Source: Sulfitobacter geojensis (GTDB lineage Bacteria > Pseudomonadota > Alphaproteobacteria > Rhodobacterales > Rhodobacteraceae). From it: a stretch of 64,000 nucleotides of DNA. Below are positions 1 to 8,708 of the stretch, one piece after another; within the stretch, counting starts at the first letter, position 1; every line of letters starts with the position of its first letter. Position numbers and translations under genes: made by a program. Under the pieces are notes generated by a model. The model was not told the DNA's origin. It made no database searches and worked only from the letters and a program-made list of their open reading frames with translations. Location: assembly GCF_000622325.1 (NCBI RefSeq), contig NZ_JASE01000005.1, positions 310,001 through 374,000 of the forward strand, written 5' to 3'.

Positions 1-1597
1 CCAACGCATGATTGCCGGCATTCAGGATCTTGGTTTCCATTTCCGACAGTTCGACCGTCGTGAACCGTACCTGATTGGCCGTGGTTTGCCGGTGGATGAA
101 TTTTTCGGAAAGGGGGGGCGATAACATCTTTTCCGCATGCGTCGCGGTGGTTTCGATAAAATACCCCAGCACGTTGTTGTGTTTGATCTTTAGCGCGGAA
201 ATCCCGGTGTCAGAGACGAATTGCACCTGCATTGCAGCAATCACACTGCGCCCCTCGTCGCGCAGCTTGCGTGATTCATCGAGCTCGCTGTCAAACCCTG
301 ACGCAATAAAACCGCCATCACGTGCCAGTAGGGGTGGTTCTGCGATTAACGCTTCTTCAAGAAGGGTGATCAAGGCATCATGCCCGACCAGGCCTTTGGC
401 CGCATCTTGCATCAGTTCGGGTAATGCGCTGCCCTGCGTCTGCTGCGCCAATCGTTCAGCTTCGGCCAGACCGTTGCGAATGGCCGCCAGATCACGCGGA
501 CCGCCCCGATCAAGGGCAAGCCGTGAAAGCGCACGATCCAAATCAGGGGTTTTGCGCAGGGTATCGCGTACTTCCTGACGCAGGCGACTGTTTTCAAAAG
601 CATAGCTGACAGCATCTAACCGGCGCCCGATTGTTTGGGAAACGCGGGAGGGGCTGGAAATCCGTCGCTCCAGCAAACGTGCGCCCGCGGCGGTTTGTGT
701 GCGATCCATCAACCCAAGAAGCGAACCGGCCCGGCCGCCATTCAGCCCGTGGGTCAGTTCAAGATTGCGTCGCGTCGCGGCATCAATTTGAACGGTGCGT
801 GCTTCATTCTCTTTTTGCGGCGGACGCAACAGCGGAAGCTTACCCTTTTGGGTAATCTCAAGGTAATTGATCAACGCGCCCATGGCAGAAACTTCAGCGC
901 GGGAGAAATTGCCAAAAGCGTCCAGCGTAGCGATCGAGAAAAGCTCACATATCCGTTTCTCAGCGCTTGTACTGTCGAAGGACGCGCGTGAAAGCTCGGT
1001 CAGGGCGATGTAGAAATCAGAGACAAGCCCGCGCAGTTCGCCCTCTTTTGCTTCGGACACAACCAGTTCGGACGGGGACAGCCGCGCCAGTTCGGGTCCG
1101 AGTCTTACAAGCGGCAAGGGCATGACATGAAAGGCACCCGTTGAAATATCGACCCATGCCAAAGCCTGCGCATCGCGAACCTCGGCGAAGGCGGCAAGAT
1201 AATTGTGACGCCGCGCTTCCAACAGGGAATCTTCGGTCAGCGTCCCCGGGGTGACCAGCCGCACGACTTCGCGGCGCACAACTGATTTATGTCCGCGCTT
1301 TTTAGCCTCTGCCGGACTTTCCATTTGTTCACAAACCGCGACACGAAACCCTTTGCGAATAAGGGTTAAAAAATACCCCTCGGCAGCATGATGCGGGACG
1401 CCACACATGGGGATGTCGTTGCCGTCATGCTTGCCGCGCTTGGTCAGGGCAATATCAAGCGCTTCGGCAGCGGCGACAGCATCGTCAAAGAACATCTCGT
1501 AGAAATCGCCCATCCGGTAGAACAGCAGTGCGCCCTCATGTTCCGCCTTGATCTCAAGATATTGCGCCATCATTGGCGTTGTTTTTGCGTCGCTCAC
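1..1597 (-). CDS. mutS: DNA mismatch repair protein MutS, C-terminal part off the left edge
   Basis: MutS recognises mismatches and small loops and starts methyl-independent mismatch repair with MutL. About 532 N-terminal residues are present: the mismatch-binding domain with the GDFYEMF motif (F32 and E34 match the Phe/Glu pair that contacts the mismatch), the connector domain, and most of the core and clamp. The Walker ATPase domain would lie beyond base 1. The start is GTG at 1597 (VSDAKTTPMMAQYLEIK), preceded by AGGGGG at a good distance and aligned with the E. coli N-terminus; the nearby ATG codons in the TPMMAQ motif would remove conserved residues. It is transcribed divergently from the glycosyltransferase gene. 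Confidence 0.95.
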   Translation of the reverse strand, partial: MSDAKTTPMMAQYLEIKAEHEGALLFYRMGDFYEMFFDDAVAAAEALDIALTKRGKHDGNDIPMCGVPHHAAEGYFLTLIRKGFRVAVCEQMESPAEAKKRGHKSVVRREVVRLVTPGTLTEDSLLEARRHNYLAAFAEVRDAQALAWVDISTGAFHVMPLPLVRLGPELARLSPSELVVSEAKEGELRGLVSDFYIALTELSRASFDSTSAEKRICELFSIATLDAFGNFSRAEVSAMGALINYLEITQKGKLPLLRPPQKENEARTVQIDAATRRNLELTHGLNGGRAGSLLGLMDRTQTAAGARLLERRISSPSRVSQTIGRRLDAVSYAFENSRLRQEVRDTLRKTPDLDRALSRLALDRGGPRDLAAIRNGLAEAERLAQQTQGSALPELMQDAAKGLVGHDALITLLEEALIAEPPLLARDGGFIASGFDSELDESRKLRDEGRSVIAAMQVQFVSDTGISALKIKHNNVLGYFIETTATHAEKMLSPPLSEKFIHRQTTANQVRFTTVELSEMETKILNAGNHAL

Positions 1598-1736
1598 TCG
1601 ATTACCCCCTACGGCTCTCCTGTCTGTACAAAACCACGCCCCCCGAGGAAAGAGGCGCAGGCAGGCCTTCACGCTAGACGGGTTGTGCTTTCATGGTAAA
1701 ACAAAGGAATTCCGAGCAAGAAAGCATGCAAAAATC

Positions 1737-3467
1737 ATGCGCAACAAAATTGATCTAACGCTTCCCCCCGATGTGTTGTTCCTGAACCCTTGGCGGGATC
1801 CGGGTTTTCGCCTGCTGCTTGAACCGGAGTATAACTGGCGTCCGATCAAAGGCGGGAACATCGCAGGATTTGCCGCCAGTGCGCACAGGGAAATCAACGA
1901 AAAGATCGAGCAGCATTTGAAGGGGACAAAGAAGAACCGAACCTTCGCCACGCCTGTCGCTTTCAATTCGGTTCCTGTGATGTTGGATCGTGCGAATTTC
2001 CGCAAATCCTTTGCCTTGGCGCGCGACCGTGTTGTGCTTAGCGGGGCGGCCGGCACGCGGGCGATCAACCAGTATCGTTGGGAAAATAATGGCGCAGATA
2101 TAGACGCAGATGCGCGGCTGGACGAGTTTTTTTCAACCTGTCGTGCGCAGAATGAAGGGAAAGAGATACCGGTTTATTCCGGCTTGTTAGAGCGTGATGT
2201 GCCCTTCGCCATCGTATGCCGGAACACGTTTAACTACTTCCATTTCATCACTGAATCGCTGTCCCAGCTGACAGTCCTCGACGGGTTGGATTTTCAGGGC
2301 AACATTTATTTTCATTTCCCCAACAGTGAGGACAAACAGCGTCCTTTTGCACAAGCCTTTGCCGAGGCGTTGTTTCCCGAATTTAAAGGTAGAATATTTT
2401 TCGAACGCGTGCCCAAAGACTATGCCAAAGTTGTCACCGCGTTTGAGTTGGCAGGCGGGCATCACATGGCGCCGGACGCCGATTTTGATGGGTTAGGCGA
2501 ACACATGCCTGATGCATTAAATCAGCCGGGCGCGGTTGGATCGATGCAGGCGCGCGTGCCGCTGTCGATGAATGCGGTAAGTTCAAACCTGCTTGCCCTG
2601 CGCGAGCGGGCCTTGCGCGCGATAGAGGGACACAGCTTTGAGCATCTGCCGAAACGTTTTTTCGCCGGTCGGGATACGCGGTTAAGCCGGGCGCGACACT
2701 TGGAAGGCGAGGATCTGTTATTCGAGCATTTGGAAATGTTCGGGTTTGAATATGTCGTGTTCGAAAGCCTGAGTCCGCTTGAACAAATTGCACTGATGGC
2801 ACGCGCCGAAATGATGGTTTCCTATCACGGTGCCGGCTTTACCAATATGCTTTTTGCATCGCCTGAAACCTATGTTGTTGAGATCGGCACCTTGCAGACC
2901 GCGCAAATCAGATGGGGTGATTTCTGGCCTGTGGCACATGCCTCGCGGTGCAAATACATAAGCTTTTACGGTGATTTCAAAGCGGAAAACCCACTGTTAG
3001 AGCCTGATTTTAATAAAGACGGTATCGTTGCGGCATCCCTGTCAAAGCAGGCGATTGCCCAGATGATGGCGTTCATTGTTACGATCCTTGGCCATTATCC
3101 CGATTTGAAAAGACCACGCGTGCTGGCCCAGCTTGCGACAGAGGTTTTGCAAGTCGGCGGGGCAGAGCACGCTATCGGCCTGTTGGAAAAGCATGATGAT
3201 TTGGTGCGAAACAACGGCAGGCTGTGCCTGATCAAGGCCGATTGTCACAAAAAACTCGGCGAACCGAAGTCCGAGTTGGTTGCGCTGGATCTAGCACACA
3301 AAGCGGATCCGGGGCGCTGGCAAACGCTGGTACGTATGATTTGGTGTGCAAACCATTGCGAGCGGCCGCAGGTGATCCGCTGGGCCTTGGCTCGGTTGAA
3401 AGTCGATTTTCCCGACCGGCATGACGCCTTTGTTTCAAACCATAGCTGGGTCCGCTTTGTCGCATAG
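1737..3467 (+). CDS. GT61/DUF563-type glycosyltransferase with helical C-terminal repeat region
   Basis: A 576-residue protein that probably transfers a sugar to a surface polysaccharide or glycan. Two patches are typical of the GT61 (DUF563) family: FNYFHFITESLSQL near residue 165 and YHGAGFTNMLFASPETYVVEI near 370. The last ~120 residues are rich in short helices (LATEVLQVGGAEHAIGLLEK and following) that look like TPR-type repeats. No signal peptide is visible, so a cytoplasmic or membrane-associated enzyme is expected. ATG 1737 is chosen because the longer in-frame opening runs back into mutS and encodes no conserved sequence; the ribosome site is weak. No other glycan genes are nearby, so the acceptor is unknown. 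Confidence 0.75.
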   Translation: MRNKIDLTLPPDVLFLNPWRDPGFRLLLEPEYNWRPIKGGNIAGFAASAHREINEKIEQHLKGTKKNRTFATPVAFNSVPVMLDRANFRKSFALARDRVVLSGAAGTRAINQYRWENNGADIDADARLDEFFSTCRAQNEGKEIPVYSGLLERDVPFAIVCRNTFNYFHFITESLSQLTVLDGLDFQGNIYFHFPNSEDKQRPFAQAFAEALFPEFKGRIFFERVPKDYAKVVTAFELAGGHHMAPDADFDGLGEHMPDALNQPGAVGSMQARVPLSMNAVSSNLLALRERALRAIEGHSFEHLPKRFFAGRDTRLSRARHLEGEDLLFEHLEMFGFEYVVFESLSPLEQIALMARAEMMVSYHGAGFTNMLFASPETYVVEIGTLQTAQIRWGDFWPVAHASRCKYISFYGDFKAENPLLEPDFNKDGIVAASLSKQAIAQMMAFIVTILGHYPDLKRPRVLAQLATEVLQVGGAEHAIGLLEKHDDLVRNNGRLCLIKADCHKKLGEPKSELVALDLAHKADPGRWQTLVRMIWCANHCERPQVIRWALARLKVDFPDRHDAFVSNHSWVRFVA

Positions 3468-3535
3468 GTGTTCGGGTCGATTGAACGTCGTGTCGATCAA
3501 AGATATGACATGTCAAACAACTGAAAGTGCGTCCC

Positions 3536-5794
3536 GTGACCAGAAACAGAATTACCGACGAAGAGGCGCTTGCCTTTCATCTTGAACCGTCCCCCGGCAA
3601 GTTCGAGATTTCCGCGACCGTACCGATGACGACGCAGCGCGATCTGTCGCTGGCGTATTCGCCCGGTGTTGCCGTCCCCTGCGAGGCAATCGCGCAAAAC
3701 CCTGAACTGGCCTATGATTATACGAACAAGGGTAACCTTGTGGCGGTTATTTCGAACGGGACTGCGGTGTTGGGGCTGGGTAACCTGGGCGCGCTTGCTT
3801 CCAAGCCGGTGATGGAAGGCAAGTCGGTTCTGTTCAAACGGTTCGCGGATGTGAATTCGATTGATATCGAACTGGACACCGAAGACACCGAAGCGTTCAT
3901 TAATGCCGTCAAGCTGATGGGCCCCACATTCGGCGGTATCAACCTTGAAGATATCAAGGCACCCGAGTGTTTCATCATCGAGCAACGGTTGAAGGAAGAA
4001 ATGGACATTCCGGTGTTCCATGATGACCAACACGGCACGGCAGTTATATGCGCCGCCGGTCTGATCAACGCGTTGCATATTTCTGGAAAGAAAATCGAAG
4101 ACGTCCGTATTGTGTTGAACGGTGCCGGTGCTGCGGGCATCGCCTGTCTTGAATTGCTCAAAGCGATGGGCGCCAAGCATAACAATTGCATCATGTGTGA
4201 CACCAAAGGCGTGATCTATCAGGGTCGCACCGAGGGGATGAACCAGTGGAAATCGGCCCATGCCGCAACCACAGAACTGCGCAGTCTTGAAGAGGCGATG
4301 AACGGCGCGGATGTGTTCCTTGGCGTTTCAGTCAAAGGCGCGGTGACGCCGGATATGGTGGCCAGCATGGCCGACAATCCGGTGATTTTCGCCATGGCGA
4401 ACCCTGATCCTGAAATCACACCCGAAGAAGCCCATGCGGTGCGCATGGATGCGATCGTTGCAACCGGCCGGTCGGATTATCCGAACCAGGTTAACAACGT
4501 GCTGGGCTTTCCCTATCTGTTCCGTGGGGCGCTTGATATTAACGCCCGTGCCATCAATGACGAGATGAAAATCGCTTGCGCGCATGCTCTTGCCAACCTC
4601 GCCCGCGAGGATGTGCCCGATGAGGTTGCGGTTGCTTATGGGAAAACCCTGTCATTTGGACGGGACTATATCATTCCTACACCTTTTGATCCGCGCCTGA
4701 TCTGGCGTATTCCGCCTGCGGTTGCGCGGGCCGGAATGGACACAGGGGCCGCGCGCCGTCCGATCATCGATATGGACGCCTATGAGCTGAACCTGAAATC
4801 ACGGATGGACCCGACGGCAAACATCCTGCGCGGGATCAACGCCCGTGCGCGGACCGCTCAGGCGCGGATGATCTTTGCCGAAGGGGATGATCCACGGGTA
4901 TTGCGGGCTGCGGTGACATACCAGCGGTCGGGGCTTGGTAAAGCGTTGGTTGTGGGCCGCCCTGATGACGTCAAAAACAAGCTTGAAGAAGCAGGCATGA
5001 GTGATGCGGTGCGCGAGCTTGAGGTTGTGAACGCGGCGAATACCAAGCATTTGGAAACGTACAAGAATTTCCTCTACGGGCGGCTTCAGCGTCGCGGGCA
5101 GGATCATAAGGATATTCACCGTCTTGCTGCACGCGACCGTCATGTTTTTGGCGCGCTTATGCTGGCGCATGGACATGGTGACGGGTTGGTGACGGGGGCG
5201 ACCCGCAAATCGGCGCATGTGCTTGAACGGATCAACCATGTGTTTGATGCGAACGCGAAACATGGGGCGGCGGGCATCACTGCATTGATGCACAAAGGCC
5301 GGATCGTGTTTATCGCAGATACGCTGGTGCATGAATGGCCAGACGAGAATGATTTGGCAAACATCGCTGAAAGCGGTGCGGCGGTTGCCCGTCATATGGG
5401 GCTGGAACCGCGCGTGGCTTTTGTCAGCTTTTCAACCTTCGGGTATCCGGTGTCCGAACGTGCCGAAAAAATGCACCTTGCTCCGACAGTGCTGGACGGT
5501 CGCGGTGTTGATTTCGAATACGAAGGCGAGATGACCGTTGATGTTGCGCTGAACGTGACGGCTCAAAAGCAGTACCCGTTCTCGCGGCTGACGGGGCCTG
5601 CGAACATTCTGGTTGTGCCGGCACGACATTCCGCCAGCATTTCGGTTAAATTGATGCAGGAAATGGCCGGCGCGACAGTGATTGGACCGATCCTGACCGG
5701 CTTGGACAAAAGCATTCAGCTATGTTCAACCGCAGCAACCGCGAATGACATTCTGAACATGGCGATCCTGTCGGCATGTAAGGTCGGCGGATGA
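3536..5794 (+). CDS. maeB: NADP-dependent malic enzyme with C-terminal phosphotransacetylase-like domain
   Basis: Oxidatively decarboxylates malate to pyruvate with NADP+. It has the long MaeB architecture (about 752 residues): malic enzyme N-terminal half with YSPGVAVPC and FHDDQHGTAV, an NAD(P) fold with GAGAAGIACLELL, and, from about residue 430, a phosphate acetyltransferase-like domain that in this family is regulatory (acetyl-CoA) rather than catalytic. Two GTG codons compete as start, 3527 and 3536; 3536 gives the N-terminus closer to family length, but neither has a clear Shine-Dalgarno. It overlaps the next gene by four bases (ATGA), so the two are co-transcribed. Confidence 0.95.
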   Translation: MTRNRITDEEALAFHLEPSPGKFEISATVPMTTQRDLSLAYSPGVAVPCEAIAQNPELAYDYTNKGNLVAVISNGTAVLGLGNLGALASKPVMEGKSVLFKRFADVNSIDIELDTEDTEAFINAVKLMGPTFGGINLEDIKAPECFIIEQRLKEEMDIPVFHDDQHGTAVICAAGLINALHISGKKIEDVRIVLNGAGAAGIACLELLKAMGAKHNNCIMCDTKGVIYQGRTEGMNQWKSAHAATTELRSLEEAMNGADVFLGVSVKGAVTPDMVASMADNPVIFAMANPDPEITPEEAHAVRMDAIVATGRSDYPNQVNNVLGFPYLFRGALDINARAINDEMKIACAHALANLAREDVPDEVAVAYGKTLSFGRDYIIPTPFDPRLIWRIPPAVARAGMDTGAARRPIIDMDAYELNLKSRMDPTANILRGINARARTAQARMIFAEGDDPRVLRAAVTYQRSGLGKALVVGRPDDVKNKLEEAGMSDAVRELEVVNAANTKHLETYKNFLYGRLQRRGQDHKDIHRLAARDRHVFGALMLAHGHGDGLVTGATRKSAHVLERINHVFDANAKHGAAGITALMHKGRIVFIADTLVHEWPDENDLANIAESGAAVARHMGLEPRVAFVSFSTFGYPVSERAEKMHLAPTVLDGRGVDFEYEGEMTVDVALNVTAQKQYPFSRLTGPANILVVPARHSASISVKLMQEMAGATVIGPILTGLDKSIQLCSTAATANDILNMAILSACKVGG

Positions 5795-6663
5795 TCTGGA
5801 ACCTCGGCTCGATAAACGCGGATAATTTCTATTATCTCAGCCACTTACCCGGGCCGGGGGAAACCATTGCAGCGGATAGTTTCCAACAGGGTTTAGGCGG
5901 CAAAGGGGCGAATATGTCCGTTGCCGCAGCCCGCGCCGCGGCCCGAGTGGTGCATATCGGCGCTGTGGGGCCGGATGGAAAATGGGCAGTGGACCGCTTG
6001 CTGGAATACGGAGTCGACACGCAGCACATATCCGTTGTCGAGCAACCGACAGGCCATGCGAACATCAATGTCGATGCGCAAGGCGAGAACAACATTGTGT
6101 TGTTTTCAGGTGCGAACCATGAGGTCGACGACCGGATGATTGGTGCGGCCCTTTCCGAAGCAACGCCAAACGATTTTCTTTTGATGCAAAATGAAACCAC
6201 CGGCGCGGAATTTGCAGTGCAAACGGCCAGAACGCTGGGCCTACGGGTCGCTTACGCCGCTGCGCCGTTTTCTGCGGATGCGGTGCAAACGGTGATCGCG
6301 CATGTTGATTTACTAATATTGAATGCGGTTGAGGCTGCTCAATTGGAAGAAGCGACAGGGTGCGACCTGAAGGAGCTGCCGGTTGATGATATTGTCATCA
6401 CCTTGGGCGGCGACGGATGTAAATGGGTGTCTAACAAGGCGAATACGGTCCAGAGCTTTCCGTCATTTCCTGTTGAGGTTGTCGATACAACGGGTGCGGG
6501 CGATACTTTCACCGGTTTTCTGGTCGCAGGTCTGGACCGTGGATTTGATATGGCCACGGCCCTTGATCTTGCCCAACGTGCAGGGGCGCTCATGGTCGGG
6601 CGGAACGGTACAGCAGATGTGATCCCGGACCTCAAAGAAGTCCAGGACCACGATTTTTCCTAG
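5791..6663 (+). CDS. rbsK: PfkB-family sugar kinase, ribokinase-like
   Basis: ATP-dependent phosphorylation of a sugar, most likely ribose. The 290-residue protein has the ribokinase substrate motif GGKGANMSVAAARA near residue 35 and the anion-hole/catalytic motif DTTGAGDTFTGF near residue 235 with the general-base Asp. The N-terminus is compact, as in ribokinases. It is translationally coupled to maeB by an ATGA overlap. The link to malic enzyme is not obvious metabolically, and substrate specificity among PfkB enzymes cannot be fixed from sequence alone, so the symbol is tentative. The stop codon sits in a CTAG shared with the convergent msrA. Confidence 0.8.
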   Translation: MIWNLGSINADNFYYLSHLPGPGETIAADSFQQGLGGKGANMSVAAARAAARVVHIGAVGPDGKWAVDRLLEYGVDTQHISVVEQPTGHANINVDAQGENNIVLFSGANHEVDDRMIGAALSEATPNDFLLMQNETTGAEFAVQTARTLGLRVAYAAAPFSADAVQTVIAHVDLLILNAVEAAQLEEATGCDLKELPVDDIVITLGGDGCKWVSNKANTVQSFPSFPVEVVDTTGAGDTFTGFLVAGLDRGFDMATALDLAQRAGALMVGRNGTADVIPDLKEVQDHDFS

Positions 6664-7325
6664 TTCACGAACGGGGCATCGGCCCCCCAAAGCTGTTTGA
6701 CCCGCGCATCACGACCGCAACCCTTGCGATAGCGTTTATAGGCGACTGATTTTTTCACTCCCAAGCCAACAGAAGTCACCGCCAAACGGTCGCTGCTTTT
6801 GTAATAATCCTGATGATAATCGTCTGCCGGATAAAAGGTGCTGGCCCCTAAAACCGGTGTCACGACCTTCTGCCCCAACGCTGCTTGTGCTTCTGATTTC
6901 GCTTTTTGAGCGGCCGCTTTCTGTGTGTTGTTGGCCGCGAAAATTGCGCTCCGATAGCTTTCGCCACGGTCACAAAACTGGCCGCCTGCGTCCGTGGGGT
7001 CAATGGACCGGAAGAACATATTTAAAATGGTTTCACGACTGACAACGGCGGGATCGAAACGGATCTGGACCACTTCGTAATGGCCCGTTCCACCTTTGGT
7101 GACCTGCTTATAGGTCGGGTTTGCCGTTTTACCGCCAGCAAAGCCGGAAACAGCTTCTTTCACACCGCGTACAGATTCGAAATCGGATTCCACACACCAG
7201 AAACATCCACCTGCGACGGTCAAGGTTTCGGTTTCAGCAGCTTTTGCAGCGCCAGATTGCGCAAAAAGCCCAACAGAAATAAGGGCGGCAAGTGCGAGGG
7301 GTTTGAACGTAGAGATATTGAACAT
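6660..7325 (-). CDS. msrA: Peptide-methionine (S)-S-oxide reductase MsrA, exported
   Basis: Reduces the S epimer of methionine sulfoxide in proteins. The catalytic motif GGCFWC is at residues 39-44, with C41 as the sulfenate-forming Cys; FRSIDPT and GGQFCDRGESYRSAIF are also family signatures. Unlike the E. coli cytoplasmic enzyme it starts with a clear signal peptide (hydrophobic core ALAALISVGLFA, then AAKAAETE), so it should act in the periplasm. ATG 7325 is chosen because AAAAGGAGA precedes it; a longer frame upstream lacks support. It is divergent from the sulfotransferase-like gene. Confidence 0.95.
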   Translation of the reverse strand: MFNISTFKPLALAALISVGLFAQSGAAKAAETETLTVAGGCFWCVESDFESVRGVKEAVSGFAGGKTANPTYKQVTKGGTGHYEVVQIRFDPAVVSRETILNMFFRSIDPTDAGGQFCDRGESYRSAIFAANNTQKAAAQKAKSEAQAALGQKVVTPVLGASTFYPADDYHQDYYKSSDRLAVTSVGLGVKKSVAYKRYRKGCGRDARVKQLWGADAPFVN

Positions 7326-7465
7326 GTCTGTCTCCTTTTCCCTATGCTGCGCTTCTCGCGGATTTTGGGCAAGGTCGCACGCGGACGCCTCACGCGGTGG
7401 TGATGGTACTTTACCGCTTGGCAACGGGTCGTAACATTTCTAGCGTCACCCGAAAAAGGGAAACA

Positions 7466-8161
7466 ATGATGCGTATCGCAATGTGGTCCGGGCCGCGTAA
7501 TCTTAGCACGGCCATGATGTATAGTTTTGGCGCGCGGCGTGATTTCGCAGTGATGGATGAACCGTTTTATGCGCCCTATCTGGATAGGACGGGCACGATC
7601 CACCCAATGCGTGAAGAGATATTGGCGGCCCATGAAACGGACCCTGATAAGGTGAGCGTGGCCTGCCAGCGAGACGGCGAACCGCACCTTTATATGAAAC
7701 ATATGCCCCATCACATGGTTGAGGGGTTTCCGATGGATTGGGCAGCGGGATGCGTGCATGTCCATCTGATCCGGCATCCTGCGCGGGTCATTGCCAGCTA
7801 TGCGGCCAAACGCGAAGCTCCCACATTGGAAGATATCGGGTTTAGCCAGCAAGCACGTCTGTTTGAAACATTGGGCGGTGTGGTTATCGACAGTACTGAT
7901 ATCCGTGCCGATCCAGAAGGAATGTTACGAAAACTCTGTGCGGCGATTGATCTGCCGTTCGATCCGGCAATGTTGCACTGGCCCGCAGGTCCGCGCAGTG
8001 AAGACGGAGTTTGGGCAAAACACTGGTATCATGCGGTTCATCAAAGCAACGGGTTTGCCGGAGCAGAAGGCGCTTTGCCCGAACTCGACCCTGAAATGAC
8101 GGAGCTTCTGGATCAGGCGATGCCATACTATCAGAAAATGAAGAAAATTTGTTTGAATTGA
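7466..8161 (+). CDS. Sulfotransferase-like P-loop protein
   Basis: About 231 residues. The N-terminus MRIAMWSGPRNLSTAMMYSF resembles the 5'-phosphosulfate binding loop of sulfotransferase-family proteins, and HVHLIRHPARVIASY matches the 3'-phosphate-binding strand/helix region (RHP..V..S). It is shorter than typical sulfotransferases and has no signal peptide or membrane segment. Small bacterial members of this family are mostly uncharacterised, so the acceptor is unknown and transfer of a sulfuryl group is not proven. The start is ATG 7466 (or the adjacent ATG 7469), preceded by AAAAAGGGA. It lies alone, divergent from msrA. Confidence 0.7.
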   Translation: MMRIAMWSGPRNLSTAMMYSFGARRDFAVMDEPFYAPYLDRTGTIHPMREEILAAHETDPDKVSVACQRDGEPHLYMKHMPHHMVEGFPMDWAAGCVHVHLIRHPARVIASYAAKREAPTLEDIGFSQQARLFETLGGVVIDSTDIRADPEGMLRKLCAAIDLPFDPAMLHWPAGPRSEDGVWAKHWYHAVHQSNGFAGAEGALPELDPEMTELLDQAMPYYQKMKKICLN

Positions 8162-8225
8162 AAAACTTCTGAAACTATCCGGTTTATCGCCTCGTGGTTC
8201 TCTGCATCCAATGAGGAGATACACT

Positions 8226-8639
8226 GTGAAATATCTATTGAGTTCTGCAATCGCCCTTACCTGTGCTGCCGGCGTGGCCTTTGCCGCTGCGCATGCGACA
8301 CCTATGGTTGAAGCCGCTGATCAGGACGTGTCAAACGGCGTCGTAAGCGCTGATAAAGTAGTTGCCGGCGAAAACGGTTGGCTGGTTGTGCACCGCACCG
8401 ACGCCGAAATGAAGCCCGGTCCGGTTGTCGGTTATGCCCCGCTGCGCGGTGGTGAAAACACCGACGTTGCAGCAATCCTGCAAGAAGAAGTGAAATCCGG
8501 CGAAATGTTGATGCTGATGGTGCACGCCGAACAGGGCGGCATGAAAACCGGCGTATTTGAATACACTCTGGGTGCCAAAGAAGACGGCCCGATTAAACCA
8601 GATGGTAAGCTTGTCATGAAAGTTGTGAAGGCGAAGTAA
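8226..8639 (+). CDS. Small exported protein, DUF7282-like beta domain
   Basis: A 137-residue protein with a signal peptide (KYLLSSAIALTCAAGVAFAAAHA). The mature part contains DQDVSNGVVSADKVVAGENGWLVVH, PGPVVGYAPLRGGENTDV and a short repeat-poor C-terminal strand region. This pattern resembles the DUF7282 domain known mainly from haloarchaeal and some bacterial exported proteins; no function is established. GTG 8226 is preferred because GAGGAG lies seven bases upstream; an ATG at 8211 would bury that site in coding sequence. It is followed by a strong terminator, so it is probably monocistronic. Confidence 0.7.
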   Translation: MKYLLSSAIALTCAAGVAFAAAHATPMVEAADQDVSNGVVSADKVVAGENGWLVVHRTDAEMKPGPVVGYAPLRGGENTDVAAILQEEVKSGEMLMLMVHAEQGGMKTGVFEYTLGAKEDGPIKPDGKLVMKVVKAK

Positions 8640-8674
8640 GTTTCGCTGAAACTTTCTGACGCGTAACGAGTATG

Positions 8675-8707
8675 AGGCCCGGACCGAATGGTTCGGGCCT
8701 GTTTTTT
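8675..8707 (+). terminator. Rho-independent terminator after the DUF7282-like gene
   Basis: An 11-bp stem (AGGCCCGGACC with GGTTCGGGCCT, one G-T pair) closes a GAAT loop and is followed by a run of six T. There is no A-run on the other side, so it should act on the rightward transcript only, shielding the 3' end of the convergent argG. Confidence 0.9.
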
Positions 8708-8708
8708 A

